Part shown: positions 1-9,185 of the stretch, one piece after another
Layout: every line of letters begins with the position of its first letter
How positions within the stretch are numbered: position 1 is the first letter of the stretch
Source: Flammeovirgaceae bacterium
GTDB taxonomy: Bacteria > Bacteroidota > Bacteroidia > Cytophagales > Cyclobacteriaceae
Direction of reading: 5' to 3'
Assembly: GCA_021298355.1 (NCBI GenBank)
Contig: JAJTEH010000008.1
Location: 1 to 64,000 of the forward strand
Length of the DNA: 64,000 nucleotides
Made by a program: the position numbers and the translations under genes
Notes under the pieces: model-generated
The model's input: the letters and a program-made list of their open reading frames with translations, nothing else
Told to the model about the DNA's origin: nothing
Database searches by the model: none

Positions 1-105
1 TTGAAGGAAACCTGTTGAGCTGTAAAAACCTCGGCCAGGCTAGACGGAACCCCGAAGCAGCCCGGCCCCGACTTTGCCTCTGGCATTGGAGGGGGGACGA
101 TAATG
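1..105 (+). ncRNA. Possible structured RNA, SRP-like (weak)
   Basis: This GC-rich stretch differs from its AT-rich surroundings and has no plausible ORF. It contains, in order, CCAGG, GGAA and AAGCAGCC, the order seen in the conserved helix 8 of bacterial 4.5S SRP RNA. GGCC arms flank a GGCT/AGCC stem. Against this, the apical loop as I fold it is AACC closed by CGG/CCG rather than a clean GGAA tetraloop. The 5' end may lie outside the window. This is an inference only; it could be another small RNA or just intergenic DNA. Confidence 0.3.
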
Positions 106-132
106 GGTTTTAATTTTATAGAGATACCTTAT

Positions 133-885
133 TTAAAGTTTGTCGCGAAGGGCGCTCATTACTTTGTTGGCGAATACGAAATCGTCTAGTTCTTGTATGC
201 CTGAATGTGTGATGTTTTCTTTGTTGCCTTCCCAAAGTTTGTGGCCTTTGTACAAGAACATAATGTTATCGCCAATGCCCATTACGGAATTCATGTCGTG
301 GGTAACAACTATTGTTGTGGTGTTGAATTCGTAGGTGATGTCTTGAATGAGTTCGTCTATTAGAATAGATGTTTGTGGATCGAGGCCTGAGTTGGGCTCA
401 TCGCAGAAAAGATATGCGGGGTTGTTTACGATGGCGCGTGCGATGCCAACTCGTTTGCGCATACCGCCTGAGATTTCGGATGGCATTTTTTTGGCTGCGT
501 TTTCGAGGCCTACTCTTTTGAGGCAGAAGTTTACACGGTCTAGTTTTTCGCCTAAAGGCATTTTGGTTAAAATGTCTAAAGGAAACATGACGTTTTGTTC
601 TACTGTTTTGGAATCGAAGAGGGCTCCACCTTGAAAAAGCATACCGATTTCTCTCCTTATTTGTGCTTTGATTTCGTGATCTGCATTGGAGAAATTTCGT
701 AAATCATAGAAGATTGTGCCTTTATCGCTTGGGATTAATCCAACGATACATTTGAGGAGTACACTTTTACCGGTTCCGCTGGCTCCGATGATTAAGTTGC
801 AGGTGCCTTTTTTAAATTCGCCACTTACGCCTTCGAGTACCATTTTATCGGCAAAAGATTTATGGATGTCTTTTATCTTGATCAT
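133..885 (-). CDS. mlaF: ABC transporter ATP-binding protein, MlaF-like
   Basis: ATPase subunit of an MCE/Mla-type lipid importer, expected on the cytoplasmic side of the inner membrane. The 250 residues hold all nucleotide-binding motifs: Walker A GASGTGKS (34-41), Q-loop around 85, signature ISGGMRKR (138-145), Walker B YLFCDEP (158-164) and the H-loop THD (195-197). The start codon overlaps the stop of the upstream permease gene by 4 nt (ATGA), so the two are probably translationally coupled. The MCE substrate-binding protein that normally completes the complex is not in the window and may lie just beyond it. The family assignment is strong; the lipid substrate is inferred from the family. 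Confidence 0.9.
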   Translation of the reverse strand: MIKIKDIHKSFADKMVLEGVSGEFKKGTCNLIIGASGTGKSVLLKCIVGLIPSDKGTIFYDLRNFSNADHEIKAQIRREIGMLFQGGALFDSKTVEQNVMFPLDILTKMPLGEKLDRVNFCLKRVGLENAAKKMPSEISGGMRKRVGIARAIVNNPAYLFCDEPNSGLDPQTSILIDELIQDITYEFNTTTIVVTHDMNSVMGIGDNIMFLYKGHKLWEGNKENITHSGIQELDDFVFANKVMSALRDKL

Positions 886-1622
886 GCCAGTAAAAGTTGT
901 GCTAAGAAATAATCGGCTAATAAAATAGCTATAACACTATTAGTGACTGCTTGTGTTGTAGCGATGCCTACTTCGAGTGCGCCTCCGTGTGTATAAAATC
1001 CTTTGAATGAGGAAATTGAGGAAACAAGAAAAGCAAAAACGATTGATTTAATCAATGCAAACGAGATGGTAAAGTCGTTAAACACAAAGCGTAAACCAAA
1101 TATATATTCAGGTGGGGTGATGATTCCTGTTGCAGAACCCACCAAGTAACCTCCGAAGAGTGAACAGAAACCAGCAACAATTACCAGCATAGGGTACATT
1201 AACATGCTAGCAACAATTTTAGGTAATACTAAATAGGATATTGAATTAATGCCCATTACTTCTACTGCATCAATTTGCTCGGTGATGCGCATGGTGCCTA
1301 AGTTGCCGGCCATGCTTGAGCCAACTTTACCTGCGAAAATGATAGCCATAATGGTTGGTGCAAGTTCCAAGACTGTCATCTCGCGAACTACTTGTGCAAT
1401 TACATAGCGTGGGATTAAGGGACTAACTAGATTATAAGCTGTTTGTACAGTTGACACGGCCCCGATGAATGTTGAAACGAGTACAACTAAAAACAAGGAT
1501 CCGATACCGATGGCGATGCATTCTTCTAAAACTAATTTATAGTAGGTGTAGAAGGATTCGCGGTTGATAAACAGGGATCTGAGAAAAATAAAATATCTGC
1601 CTACTTCGTAAAAAAAACGCAT
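882..1622 (-). CDS. mlaE: MlaE/YrbE-family ABC permease
   Basis: Integral membrane permease (246 aa) of the MCE lipid-transport system. It has several long hydrophobic segments and the family hallmark around residues 90-150: REMTVLELAPTIMAIIFAGK, then GNLGTMRITEQIDAVEVMGI, the conserved EQIDA coupling helix that contacts the ATPase. It is the first gene of a two-gene minus-strand operon with mlaF. The gene starts back to back with the plus-strand SDR gene, so the roughly 50 bp between them must hold two divergent promoters. Confidence 0.9.
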   Translation of the reverse strand: MRFFYEVGRYFIFLRSLFINRESFYTYYKLVLEECIAIGIGSLFLVVLVSTFIGAVSTVQTAYNLVSPLIPRYVIAQVVREMTVLELAPTIMAIIFAGKVGSSMAGNLGTMRITEQIDAVEVMGINSISYLVLPKIVASMLMYPMLVIVAGFCSLFGGYLVGSATGIITPPEYIFGLRFVFNDFTISFALIKSIVFAFLVSSISSFKGFYTHGGALEVGIATTQAVTNSVIAILLADYFLAQLLLA

Positions 1623-1673
1623 AACTAGTTACCGCTTACTATCTTGCTAAAGATAGGTAAAATTAATGCATCG

Positions 1674-2381
1674 ATGGTAAGTAAAAAGTTGATTGTTGTA
1701 ACGGGTGGTTCGAAAGGTATTGGCAGAGCTATTTTAGAAATTTTTATGGCTAATGGTTTTGATGGTGTTACATGTGCCAGAAATATTGAAGAGTTAGAGT
1801 TGTTGAAAAGTTGGTTTGCTTCGCGGGGTCAGCACTTATTTATCAAGAAGGCTGATATGGGTAAGAAGGAGGATGTCGTTTCTTTTGGTGAGTTTGTTTT
1901 GGGTTTGAAAAGAAATATAGATGTATTGGTTAATAATGCCGGTTATTTTGTTCCGGGCGAAATTGTAACTGAACCGGAGGGCACGTTAGAGAATATGTTG
2001 AATACTAACTTACTAAGTGCCTATTATATAACACGTAGTTTAGTTCCGCAGATGAAGACAAATAATCAGGGCTTGGTTATCAATATTTGTTCGATTGCGA
2101 GTATGAAAGCGTATGCCAATGGTGGTTCATATGCGATAACTAAATTTGCGCTTTTGGGATTTTCTAAATGTTTGCGCGAAGAGTTAAAACCATTCCAGAT
2201 TAAAGTTTCGTCTATTATGCCAGGAGCAACCAAAACAGCAAGTTGGGATGGTGTAGAATTACCGGATAATAGGTTTATGAAGATTGAAGATGTAGCAAAA
2301 GTTGCTTTTACATGCTACGATGTTTCAGACTCTGCGGTATTGGAAGATATTGTTCTAAGACCACTGCCCGGAGATATTTGA
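1674..2381 (+). CDS. SDR-family NAD(P)-dependent oxidoreductase
   Basis: Classical short-chain dehydrogenase/reductase. The N-terminal Rossmann motif VVTGGSKGIGRAI binds the dinucleotide, NNAG sits in the middle, and the catalytic set is S (NICSIAS), then Y and K in YAITK. I chose the ATG at 1674 (235 aa). An in-frame TTG at 1644 would add ten residues of no family character ahead of the first beta strand. The substrate cannot be read from the sequence. The gene stands alone between the divergent mla pair and a convergent beta-barrel gene. Confidence 0.85.
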   Translation: MVSKKLIVVTGGSKGIGRAILEIFMANGFDGVTCARNIEELELLKSWFASRGQHLFIKKADMGKKEDVVSFGEFVLGLKRNIDVLVNNAGYFVPGEIVTEPEGTLENMLNTNLLSAYYITRSLVPQMKTNNQGLVINICSIASMKAYANGGSYAITKFALLGFSKCLREELKPFQIKVSSIMPGATKTASWDGVELPDNRFMKIEDVAKVAFTCYDVSDSAVLEDIVLRPLPGDI

Positions 2382-2395
2382 TTTTTTAGAACTTA

Positions 2396-3280
2396 CTATT
2401 TCGGCTTTTTTCGTTTGGGGCCGTAGTACTGGAATGGCGTAACTTTTTTAACTCGTGTTTTTCTTTCGATAGAAAGATAACGTGCATAGCCGAGCGTTAA
2501 GCTAACAAAAAGATCTCTTCGTGCACCGCTTAGCTCATATAATGTTTGTTGATTTTTTGCTCTGTCTAAGTAATCATTTGAGCGTGGATCCCATAGCCCA
2601 ACGTTGGCGCGTAAATCGAAAGAAATACGGGCATGATCTGTAACGTCCCAATCTGATCGTAAACCAATTGAACCAAACAGTTGAAAACTCCTGAAGTCTT
2701 GTTTTCGAAGGATTTCCTGATTGTTGAGTTGGGGTACGTTTACACCATCATATTCGACTTCATAACCTAAAGCTGCAAATTGAGAACTTTGGAGTGCCGT
2801 AAATGTGTAGGCAGGAAACCTCAATTTAGATTGTTCGTGAGTAATGTTTTCGGATGCAGATAACAAGATGGCAGGACTTACACCAAATACCCAGCTCACT
2901 TTAAAAAAGGATAGATCGATTATATGTTTTTTGTAACTAAATGGAATTTGAAAGTAAGTTTGTTGTATATCTCTCTTTCCAACTTGACCACCACTTGTAT
3001 TGATAAAGTTAAATTGTTGTCCCATTTGCGTAATCTGTGGGTCGATCATAAAACCATATCCTTTAAAATCAATGCCAAGATGTAACCCTATCGGGATAGT
3101 ACGGATGTTATACCTATACTGATAACGAGGGTCGCTGCTTACACCCTCATCGTTACTAAATGTAGAACTAATGCCTCCAAACAGGCCTACAGAATAGGTA
3201 ACTTCCTTCTGCGCATAAGCTATAGAAAAGGCGAATACAAAGAAGTAGCTCAAAAACAGGCCAGAGAGAGGTCTATTCAC
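2396..3280 (-). CDS. Outer membrane beta-barrel protein (PorT-like class)
   Basis: 294-residue exported protein with a signal peptide (hydrophobic 8-22, cleavage after AYA-Q). It continues as alternating short amphipathic strands rich in Tyr, Phe, Gly and Asn, typical of the small Bacteroidetes outer-membrane barrels. Function unknown. The C-terminus is basic (KRKKPK) rather than ending in an aromatic residue, which is unusual for a barrel assembled by BamA. It is monocistronic and convergent with the SDR gene 15 bp away. Confidence 0.65.
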   Translation of the reverse strand: MNRPLSGLFLSYFFVFAFSIAYAQKEVTYSVGLFGGISSTFSNDEGVSSDPRYQYRYNIRTIPIGLHLGIDFKGYGFMIDPQITQMGQQFNFINTSGGQVGKRDIQQTYFQIPFSYKKHIIDLSFFKVSWVFGVSPAILLSASENITHEQSKLRFPAYTFTALQSSQFAALGYEVEYDGVNVPQLNNQEILRKQDFRSFQLFGSIGLRSDWDVTDHARISFDLRANVGLWDPRSNDYLDRAKNQQTLYELSGARRDLFVSLTLGYARYLSIERKTRVKKVTPFQYYGPKRKKPK

Positions 3281-3420
3281 AATGGGAGGTTCTTAATTAA
3301 TATGCAAAATAACAATTTCTTGCCGCAAAACGTGAATCATTCGTTAACATACAATATGAAACTTTAGAATGCTAAATTGCGTCCTGATTTAGATCTGGCC
3401 ACCAACCAAATTACATTGAA

Positions 3421-5337
3421 GTGAACAAAATTTCTTTTAGCCAAAACGTGTATACTGCCCTGCTTAAATTTTGGCTTTTGGCGATGGGTGGTATGATGGT
3501 TGCCAGGCTATTATTTCTAGCGTTTAATTTCTCTACTTTTCCTGATCTTGATTTTGGGCATACGTTACGGCTTTTGGCAGGCGGGTTACGGTTCGATTTA
3601 ACTGCTGTTCTTTACTTAAACAGTCTGGTTATTTTGATGCTTTTGGTACCGCTAAAGATTAGATTTTTATCGGGTTATCAGAGCATTGTAAGATGGGTTT
3701 TTATTGTAGTGAATGCCATAGGTTTAGCCTTAAACGTAATTGATTTCTTTTACTTTAGATTTACCGACAGGCGAACAACCTTTGATGTATTTAATCAATT
3801 TGAAAATGAGCAAAACATAAGCGAATTGTTTTTGAGTTTTGCTTTTGATTATTGGTATGGAATATTTGTTTGGCTTATACTGGTTGGCCTATTGGTTTTC
3901 TTTTCAAAAAAAATTACCTATTCAGGACCTCAGATTAAACATACAATTGCCTTTTACCTTACGGGTTTTACCATTTTGCCAATTGCAATTTATTTTATTA
4001 TTGCCGGTATGCGGGGTGGTTTTGCGCATAGCACAAGGCCGATCACTATTAGCAATGCCGGAGAATATGTAAAGAACCCAAAGGAAGTTGCCATTGTGTT
4101 GAACACACCCTTTGCTTTGATGCGGACCTACGGAAAAGCGAAGTTTAAAAAAGTAGAATATTTTAAAGAGCAAGAACTTACTGCCATTTATACTCCTGAA
4201 AAATTCCCTGTTGATAGTGGATTTCAGAAGAAGAATGTTGTTGTTATTATTTTAGAAAGTTTTTCGCGCGAGTTTTTTGGTTTTTACAATCAGGATAAAC
4301 CAAACTATAAGGGATATACACCTTTTTTAGATTCTTTACTGCAGCAAAGTTTAACGTTTGAGTATACGTTTGCGAATAGCAGAAAATCGATTGATGGACT
4401 GCCATCTTCGGTCGCTAGTATTCCATCATTAGGGATGCCTTACTTTTTAACACCTTACTCGAATAATCGAATTAATAGTTTAGGATCGGTTTTGCGCAAA
4501 GAAGGATATCACACTTCCTTTTTTCATGGTGCGCCCAATGGCTCTATGGGCTTTCAGGCATTTATGAACCTAGCGGGTTTTGAATATTATTATGGAAAAA
4601 CAGAATACAACAACGATGCTGATTACGATGGCATTTGGGGAATTTGGGATGATAAGTTTTTCAACTTTTATGCCGATAAACTAAATGAATTTCCGAAACC
4701 CTTTATGAGTGCAATTTTTTCGGTGTCATCGCATCATCCTTTTGAGGTTCCTGACATCTATAAAGATAAATTTAAAGGAGGAAAAGAACCTATTTTGAAG
4801 TGCATTGAATACACAGACTATTCATTGAAATTATTTTTTGAAAAGATCAAGAAGACAGATTGGTATGATAATACTCTTTTTGTAATTACAGCCGACCTTA
4901 TTTCTTCTAATGTATTGTTTGATGAAACCTACACCGCGTGGGGTTCTTATGCAGTGCCTTTGTTCTTTTTCTCACCCGATAATTCTTTAAACGGAACTAA
5001 AGAAGGAATAGCGCAGCAGATTGATATTATGCCGAGTGTTTTAGATTATTTGAATTATGATAAACCATATCTGGCTTTCGGAAGAAGTGTTTTTTCAAAT
5101 GAGAAATCTTTTGCCTTTAATTACAACAATGCCTATCAATATTTTGAAGATGATTACTTATTGATTTTTGATGGAACAAAAACAACAGCGCTTTATAACT
5201 TTAAAGAAGATAGAATGTTAAGACAAAATCTGCGTAAAACGGAAAAAGATAGAGTTTTAACAATGGAACGAAAAATTAAAGCCATCATTCAGCAATACAA
5301 TAATCGTTTGATTCAGAACGAGATGGTGATACAATAA
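3421..5337 (+). CDS. LtaS-like membrane sulfatase / phosphoglycerol transferase family
   Basis: 638 aa, GTG start. About five N-terminal membrane helices (roughly residues 10-195) are followed by an extracytoplasmic alkaline-phosphatase-fold domain. In Bacteroidetes this family is thought to modify envelope lipids or glycans. Expected metal-site residues seen: Glu279 in VIILESFSREF, the nucleophile-position Ser323 in RKSIDGLPS, and SHHPFEVP near 437. In the usual TADH metal motif the His is replaced by Leu493 (ITADLISS, codon CTT at 4897-4899). One base change would restore His, so activity is doubtful or the enzyme has changed role. The upstream 140 bp carries no gene. Confidence 0.8.
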   Translation: MNKISFSQNVYTALLKFWLLAMGGMMVARLLFLAFNFSTFPDLDFGHTLRLLAGGLRFDLTAVLYLNSLVILMLLVPLKIRFLSGYQSIVRWVFIVVNAIGLALNVIDFFYFRFTDRRTTFDVFNQFENEQNISELFLSFAFDYWYGIFVWLILVGLLVFFSKKITYSGPQIKHTIAFYLTGFTILPIAIYFIIAGMRGGFAHSTRPITISNAGEYVKNPKEVAIVLNTPFALMRTYGKAKFKKVEYFKEQELTAIYTPEKFPVDSGFQKKNVVVIILESFSREFFGFYNQDKPNYKGYTPFLDSLLQQSLTFEYTFANSRKSIDGLPSSVASIPSLGMPYFLTPYSNNRINSLGSVLRKEGYHTSFFHGAPNGSMGFQAFMNLAGFEYYYGKTEYNNDADYDGIWGIWDDKFFNFYADKLNEFPKPFMSAIFSVSSHHPFEVPDIYKDKFKGGKEPILKCIEYTDYSLKLFFEKIKKTDWYDNTLFVITADLISSNVLFDETYTAWGSYAVPLFFFSPDNSLNGTKEGIAQQIDIMPSVLDYLNYDKPYLAFGRSVFSNEKSFAFNYNNAYQYFEDDYLLIFDGTKTTALYNFKEDRMLRQNLRKTEKDRVLTMERKIKAIIQQYNNRLIQNEMVIQ

Positions 5338-5360
5338 ATTTTAAATTTATCTTACTAGAT

Positions 5361-6119
5361 TTAATGAAACACAACCCCAAGCTGAACGATAAACAAAGCT
5401 GGTTGTGTGTAAGCAGTTTCGTAATTAATAAATCCATCGGCATCAACTTGTACCGAACCTCTTTTTACATAGCGCAAGGTTTCACCAGTAAAATATCCGG
5501 CCTTTACTTGAAAACTTGCTTGAAATACATCGCTTACTTTTGCTTTGCGCGAATGCGTTCCGATAAAAATTCCGTAGGCTAAGCCTGTATCATTTTCTGA
5601 ATTGATGAGTTCGGGTTGTTCGTCATTTAACGTGTCGAAAGCTGTTTTATCTATTTTAGTTCTGGCAGAAAATACTTGTAAACCACCGTTAGCTTCTATA
5701 AAGAATTTTTGAGAAAATTGAAAAGGTACATATACTCGTATGCTTGGTAAAATAAGGTATTGATTAAAAGTTGTTTTTAATGGAGGAGAAACATTATTCC
5801 CTTCTATTTTATCGCGACCGTAGGTGTGATACGTAAAATCAAGTCCTACTAATAAAAGAGACGAACGTTTTTTACCGAAAGGATTTACCCCAAAACCTGC
5901 GGAGAACCCAAAACCTAATCCTCCCGCATTGTTATCTACTGCTTTTTGTAATTCGGGTTGAGGTAAAGCGAATGAAATACCGGCATCAAAAAATCCTGAA
6001 ACCTGAGTGGTTGCAGGATTTAATTTTTTATCGATTTCGTATTCTTCGATGTTAACATCTTGCGCTGCTAGTTGTACAGTTAAGATGCAAAAAAGGAAAA
6101 ATAGAAATTTAGATTTCAT
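5361..6119 (-). CDS. Predicted outer membrane beta-barrel protein
   Basis: 252-residue protein with a signal peptide (first 19 residues, ending LAAQ). The mature part alternates short beta strands with Gly/Phe-rich turns (for example GGLGFGFSAGFGVNPFG) and ends in VVFH. This suits a small outer-membrane barrel. No specific family recognised. It ends 23 bp from the convergent sulfatase gene and starts 1 bp from the stop codon of the yebC-like gene, so it is probably cotranscribed with that gene. Confidence 0.6.
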   Translation of the reverse strand: MKSKFLFFLFCILTVQLAAQDVNIEEYEIDKKLNPATTQVSGFFDAGISFALPQPELQKAVDNNAGGLGFGFSAGFGVNPFGKKRSSLLLVGLDFTYHTYGRDKIEGNNVSPPLKTTFNQYLILPSIRVYVPFQFSQKFFIEANGGLQVFSARTKIDKTAFDTLNDEQPELINSENDTGLAYGIFIGTHSRKAKVSDVFQASFQVKAGYFTGETLRYVKRGSVQVDADGFINYETAYTQPALFIVQLGVVFH

Positions 6120-6120
6120 G

Positions 6121-6828
6121 CTATGCTAAGTTATGATAAACACTTTGTACGTCATCATCTTCTTCTAATGCTTCGATGAGTTTTAGTACTTCATCTTGCT
6201 GCTCTTCGCTCAAATCTTTTGTGGTAGTGGGTATGTATTGTAATTCGGAGTTGGTGGCTTCAATTTTTCTTTCTTCTAAAAATTTCTGCATGCTGCCAAA
6301 ATCTGTAAACTTAGTATAGATGATGGTTTCTTCTTCACCCTGGTCAATATCCTCTGCGCCAGCATCAATTAAATCTAATTCTAATTCTTCCAGGTTTAAT
6401 ACACCATTGGCAAATTTAAACACACCTCTTCGCTCAAACATAAATGAAACAGAACCGGAGTTGCCCATAGCGCCATCATTCTTGGAAAAAATCAAACGAA
6501 TGTTAGCAACGGTTCGGGTCGGATTATCGGTTGCACATTCTACCAACACAGGTACGCCATGTGGTGCATACCCTTCGTATACTACTTCCTGAAAATCTTT
6601 TTCTTCTTTATTCGATGCACGTTTAACAGCAGCTTCTACTTTATCTTTAGGCATGTTGATGCCTTTGGCATTTTGAATGGCCACACGCAACTTTTGGTTG
6701 CTTTCTGGGTTGGCTCCGCCATGTTTTACAGCAATGGCAATTTCTTTTCCGATTTTGGTAAATGCTTTCGAGATTCTTGCATTGCGAGCGAATATCTTGT
6801 GTTTGCGTTTTTCGAAGATGCGTCCCAT
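6121..6828 (-). CDS. YebC/PmpR-family regulator
   Basis: 235 aa from the ATG at 6828; an upstream in-frame ATG at 6879 would add 17 hydrophobic residues not found in the family and overlap menE. The family signature is clear: MGRIFEKRKHKIFARNARISK in place of the usual GHSKW start (normal for the Bacteroidetes subgroup), then the HGG..P..N.KL...I..AK..N.P segment and the acidic C-terminal third. YebC proteins act as transcriptional regulators and, in some members, as ribosome-associated factors that help translate polyproline stretches; which applies here is unknown. Confidence 0.88.
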   Translation of the reverse strand: MGRIFEKRKHKIFARNARISKAFTKIGKEIAIAVKHGGANPESNQKLRVAIQNAKGINMPKDKVEAAVKRASNKEEKDFQEVVYEGYAPHGVPVLVECATDNPTRTVANIRLIFSKNDGAMGNSGSVSFMFERRGVFKFANGVLNLEELELDLIDAGAEDIDQGEEETIIYTKFTDFGSMQKFLEERKIEATNSELQYIPTTTKDLSEEQQDEVLKLIEALEEDDDVQSVYHNLA

Positions 6829-6868
6829 ATAGTATACGAATAGTTTTGTAAAATTAATGCTAAGGATT

Positions 6869-7957
6869 TTAACCTCCAACCTTTACCAAATCAAGAGTTG
6901 CTTTTCTGTTTAGTTTTCCGTTTTCGGTTCGTTTAAAGTGGGGAAGTATATAAATTTCTTTAGGGTTCTGGTAAGGTGGCAATGTTTCTTTTACTTGCTG
7001 AAGAAGATGAGTTGTAGAAATTGATTCATTACTTTCAATAAGCAAGATGAGTTTCTCTCCTAACTTTTCATCTGGTAATGCGCTAACGAAATAGGTATCG
7101 ATAGCTAAGGCACGAAGTATATTTTCTATTTTATTTTCTATTTCTTCCGGATGAATTTTAATACCGCCAGAGTTGATAACAAAATCTGCTCGGCCTAACC
7201 ACTCAAACGATGCGTCTTCATAGAGTTTAACTACATCATTGGTTTGAATTTCATCTGCAAGGTAAGGCGCACGAATGCGTAAGCAATTGTTATCGTTTTT
7301 CGATAATTGAATGCCGGGCAAAGGATAAAATCGTTCTTGTTTATTCTTTCCGCTTATTTTTTGCAAAGCAACATGTGAAATGGTTTCTGTCATGCCGTAG
7401 GTTAAGTAGATATCACTTTCGGCATGTGTAATTTTTTCTTTTAACAAATTTGAAAGGGGCGCACCGCCAATCAAAATTTTTTTCCAGCGTGATAAGGTAT
7501 GCAAACCAAAAGCGTCAATCAAAGTTTGTATTTGCAGAGGGACCAAAGCAACAAAATCGAATGTTTGGTGGTCGGAGAAATTTTGTAGTGGATTGTTACT
7601 AGGTTCAGTGATATAAATATGTTGTTGCCAAACCATAGCTCGGGTTAACATCATGATACCGGCAATGTATTGGGCTGATAACGCGAGTAAAGCATGTTGA
7701 TTGGCTTTTAATTGTAAGGCGTTACCAGTAGAAGAAGCAGAGGCAATTAACTGCTCGCGTGTAACAATTAATTTTTTTGGTTTACCGGTTGAACCGCTTG
7801 TTTGCAACTCAAACTTTTGTTCGCCTGTTATCCATTTCTGTAAAAAAGAAAATGCAGAGTTAGCGTAAGGAGAATCTAAAATCTTTTTTTGCTGAAGAAT
7901 ATCTTGCCACTCTATTTGCTGTTGGTTGAAGAAAATGTTTTGAGCAGGAATATTCAT
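6869..7957 (-). CDS. menE: o-Succinylbenzoate-CoA ligase (MenE)
   Basis: Adenylate-forming enzyme that activates o-succinylbenzoate with CoA in menaquinone synthesis. P-loop TSGSTGKPKK at 53-62, the YGMTE motif near 195, the WLGRAD hinge region near 250 and the C-terminal lysine motif ENGKLNRK near 350. At 362 aa it is shorter than the roughly 450-aa E. coli enzyme, mainly at the N-terminus, as is common in Bacteroidetes. Last gene of the men operon. The product is the substrate of MenB encoded two genes upstream. The C-terminus lies 40 bp before the yebC-like gene start. Confidence 0.92.
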   Translation of the reverse strand: MNIPAQNIFFNQQQIEWQDILQQKKILDSPYANSAFSFLQKWITGEQKFELQTSGSTGKPKKLIVTREQLIASASSTGNALQLKANQHALLALSAQYIAGIMMLTRAMVWQQHIYITEPSNNPLQNFSDHQTFDFVALVPLQIQTLIDAFGLHTLSRWKKILIGGAPLSNLLKEKITHAESDIYLTYGMTETISHVALQKISGKNKQERFYPLPGIQLSKNDNNCLRIRAPYLADEIQTNDVVKLYEDASFEWLGRADFVINSGGIKIHPEEIENKIENILRALAIDTYFVSALPDEKLGEKLILLIESNESISTTHLLQQVKETLPPYQNPKEIYILPHFKRTENGKLNRKATLDLVKVGG

Positions 7958-7967
7958 CAGGGTACAA

Positions 7968-8345
7968 TCATCCTTCCATAATTTGATCTAAATCGTTTTT
8001 AAATCTATCGATGATCAATTTTTCTTTTGCACTAAAACCACTGCACGATTCCGCAACACGATTCATTACTTTGAGCGCAATGGCCACCAACTCAGGAGTA
8101 AGGTGTTCTTTATATTTTTTTAAATCGTGCAAAGCTTCGTTATAAGCGAGATCGATGGATGGTTGTGTTACTTCATCGAGTAATTCGAAACGACTTTGAG
8201 CAATCCATGAATTGAGCGCGAGTTCTTCTTCTACAATTTTTGTAAATGCAAATTTTTCATCTGCGCTCAATCCACGGTCGGCCTTAGCAATAACATAAGC
8301 CATCTCAGCAATGGCTCTGTATATCTCTCTTTTTTCGATCTCCAT
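7968..8345 (-). CDS. TerB-like small acidic helical protein
   Basis: 125-residue all-helical protein resembling the TerB/DjlA-N fold: two repeats with acidic patches (IAKADRGLSADEKFAFTKIVEEE near 19-41 and SGFSAKEKLIIDRFKNDL near 97-120), each starting with the metal-binding-like G-x-S-x-x-E turn. It lies inside the menaquinone operon, 10 bp before menE and 14 bp after menB. No role in quinone synthesis is known to me for this family; the position suggests one or at least co-regulation. Confidence 0.6.
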   Translation of the reverse strand: MEIEKREIYRAIAEMAYVIAKADRGLSADEKFAFTKIVEEELALNSWIAQSRFELLDEVTQPSIDLAYNEALHDLKKYKEHLTPELVAIALKVMNRVAESCSGFSAKEKLIIDRFKNDLDQIMEG

Positions 8346-8359
8346 ACTTTGATTTTTCC

Positions 8360-9184
8360 TTATGGAAATTTAGGATATTTTGACCAATCTGGTTCACGTT
8401 TTTCTAAAAATGCGTTCTTTCCTTCTTTCGCTTCTTCAGAAAGGTAATAGAGTAAAGTAGCGTTTCCAGCTAATTCCTGTATACCGGCTTGTCCATCGAG
8501 TTCGGCATTGAATGATGATTTTAACATGCGCAATGCAATTGGGCTTTTGGCAATCATTTTTTTGCACCACTCTACATAGGTTTCTTCTAACATTTCGAGT
8601 GGCACAACTTTGTTTACTAATCCCATATCCAAGGCTTCTTTTGCATCGTACTGGTCGCACAAATACCAAATCTCTCTTGCTTTTTTCTGCCCAACAATTC
8701 TGGCTAAATAAGATGCACCAAAACCACCATCGAAACTTCCCACTTTTGGTCCGGTTTGGCCGAAGCGTGCATTTTCTGCTGCTATCGTTAAATCGCAAAC
8801 AACATGCAACACATGGCCGCCACCTATGGCCCACCCTGCTACAGCTGCCACAACTGGTTTAGGAATAGAGCGAATCATTTTTTGTAAATCCAATACATTC
8901 AGTCTTGGTGTGGCATCTGCCCCCACATAACCACCATGGCCGCGCACACTTTGGTCTCCACCGCTGCAAAAAGCTTTGCCACCTTCGCCTGTTAAAACTA
9001 CAACGCGGATATCAACATTTTCTCTACACCAATGCATGGCGTCAATCATCTCTTGTACAGTTAGCGGTGTAAATGCATTATGAACATGCGGACGATTAAT
9101 GCTGATGCGTGCAATGCCGTTGTATTGATGCAACAAAATTTCTTTGTATTCTTTAACGGGTTGCCAAGGATATTTTAAGTTCAT
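8360..9184 (-). CDS. menB: 1,4-Dihydroxy-2-naphthoyl-CoA synthase (MenB)
   Basis: Crotonase-fold enzyme that closes the second ring in menaquinone synthesis. 274 aa, normal length. It shows the bicarbonate/oxyanion motif FCSGGDQ near 72-78 followed by RGHGGYVG, the GWAIGGGH segment near 116, and [19 protein letters not shown] near 144, all typical of MenB rather than other enoyl-CoA hydratases. The C-terminal [14 protein letters not shown] is also MenB-specific. One base pair separates it from menD, consistent with translational coupling. Confidence 0.96.
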   Translation of the reverse strand: MNLKYPWQPVKEYKEILLHQYNGIARISINRPHVHNAFTPLTVQEMIDAMHWCRENVDIRVVVLTGEGGKAFCSGGDQSVRGHGGYVGADATPRLNVLDLQKMIRSIPKPVVAAVAGWAIGGGHVLHVVCDLTIAAENARFGQTGPKVGSFDGGFGASYLARIVGQKKAREIWYLCDQYDAKEALDMGLVNKVVPLEMLEETYVEWCKKMIAKSPIALRMLKSSFNAELDGQAGIQELAGNATLLYYLSEEAKEGKNAFLEKREPDWSKYPKFP

Positions 9185-9185
9185 A

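Noticed and set aside
8436-8834. 132-aa ORF inside menB
   Set aside because: Shadow frame of menB with no coding character.
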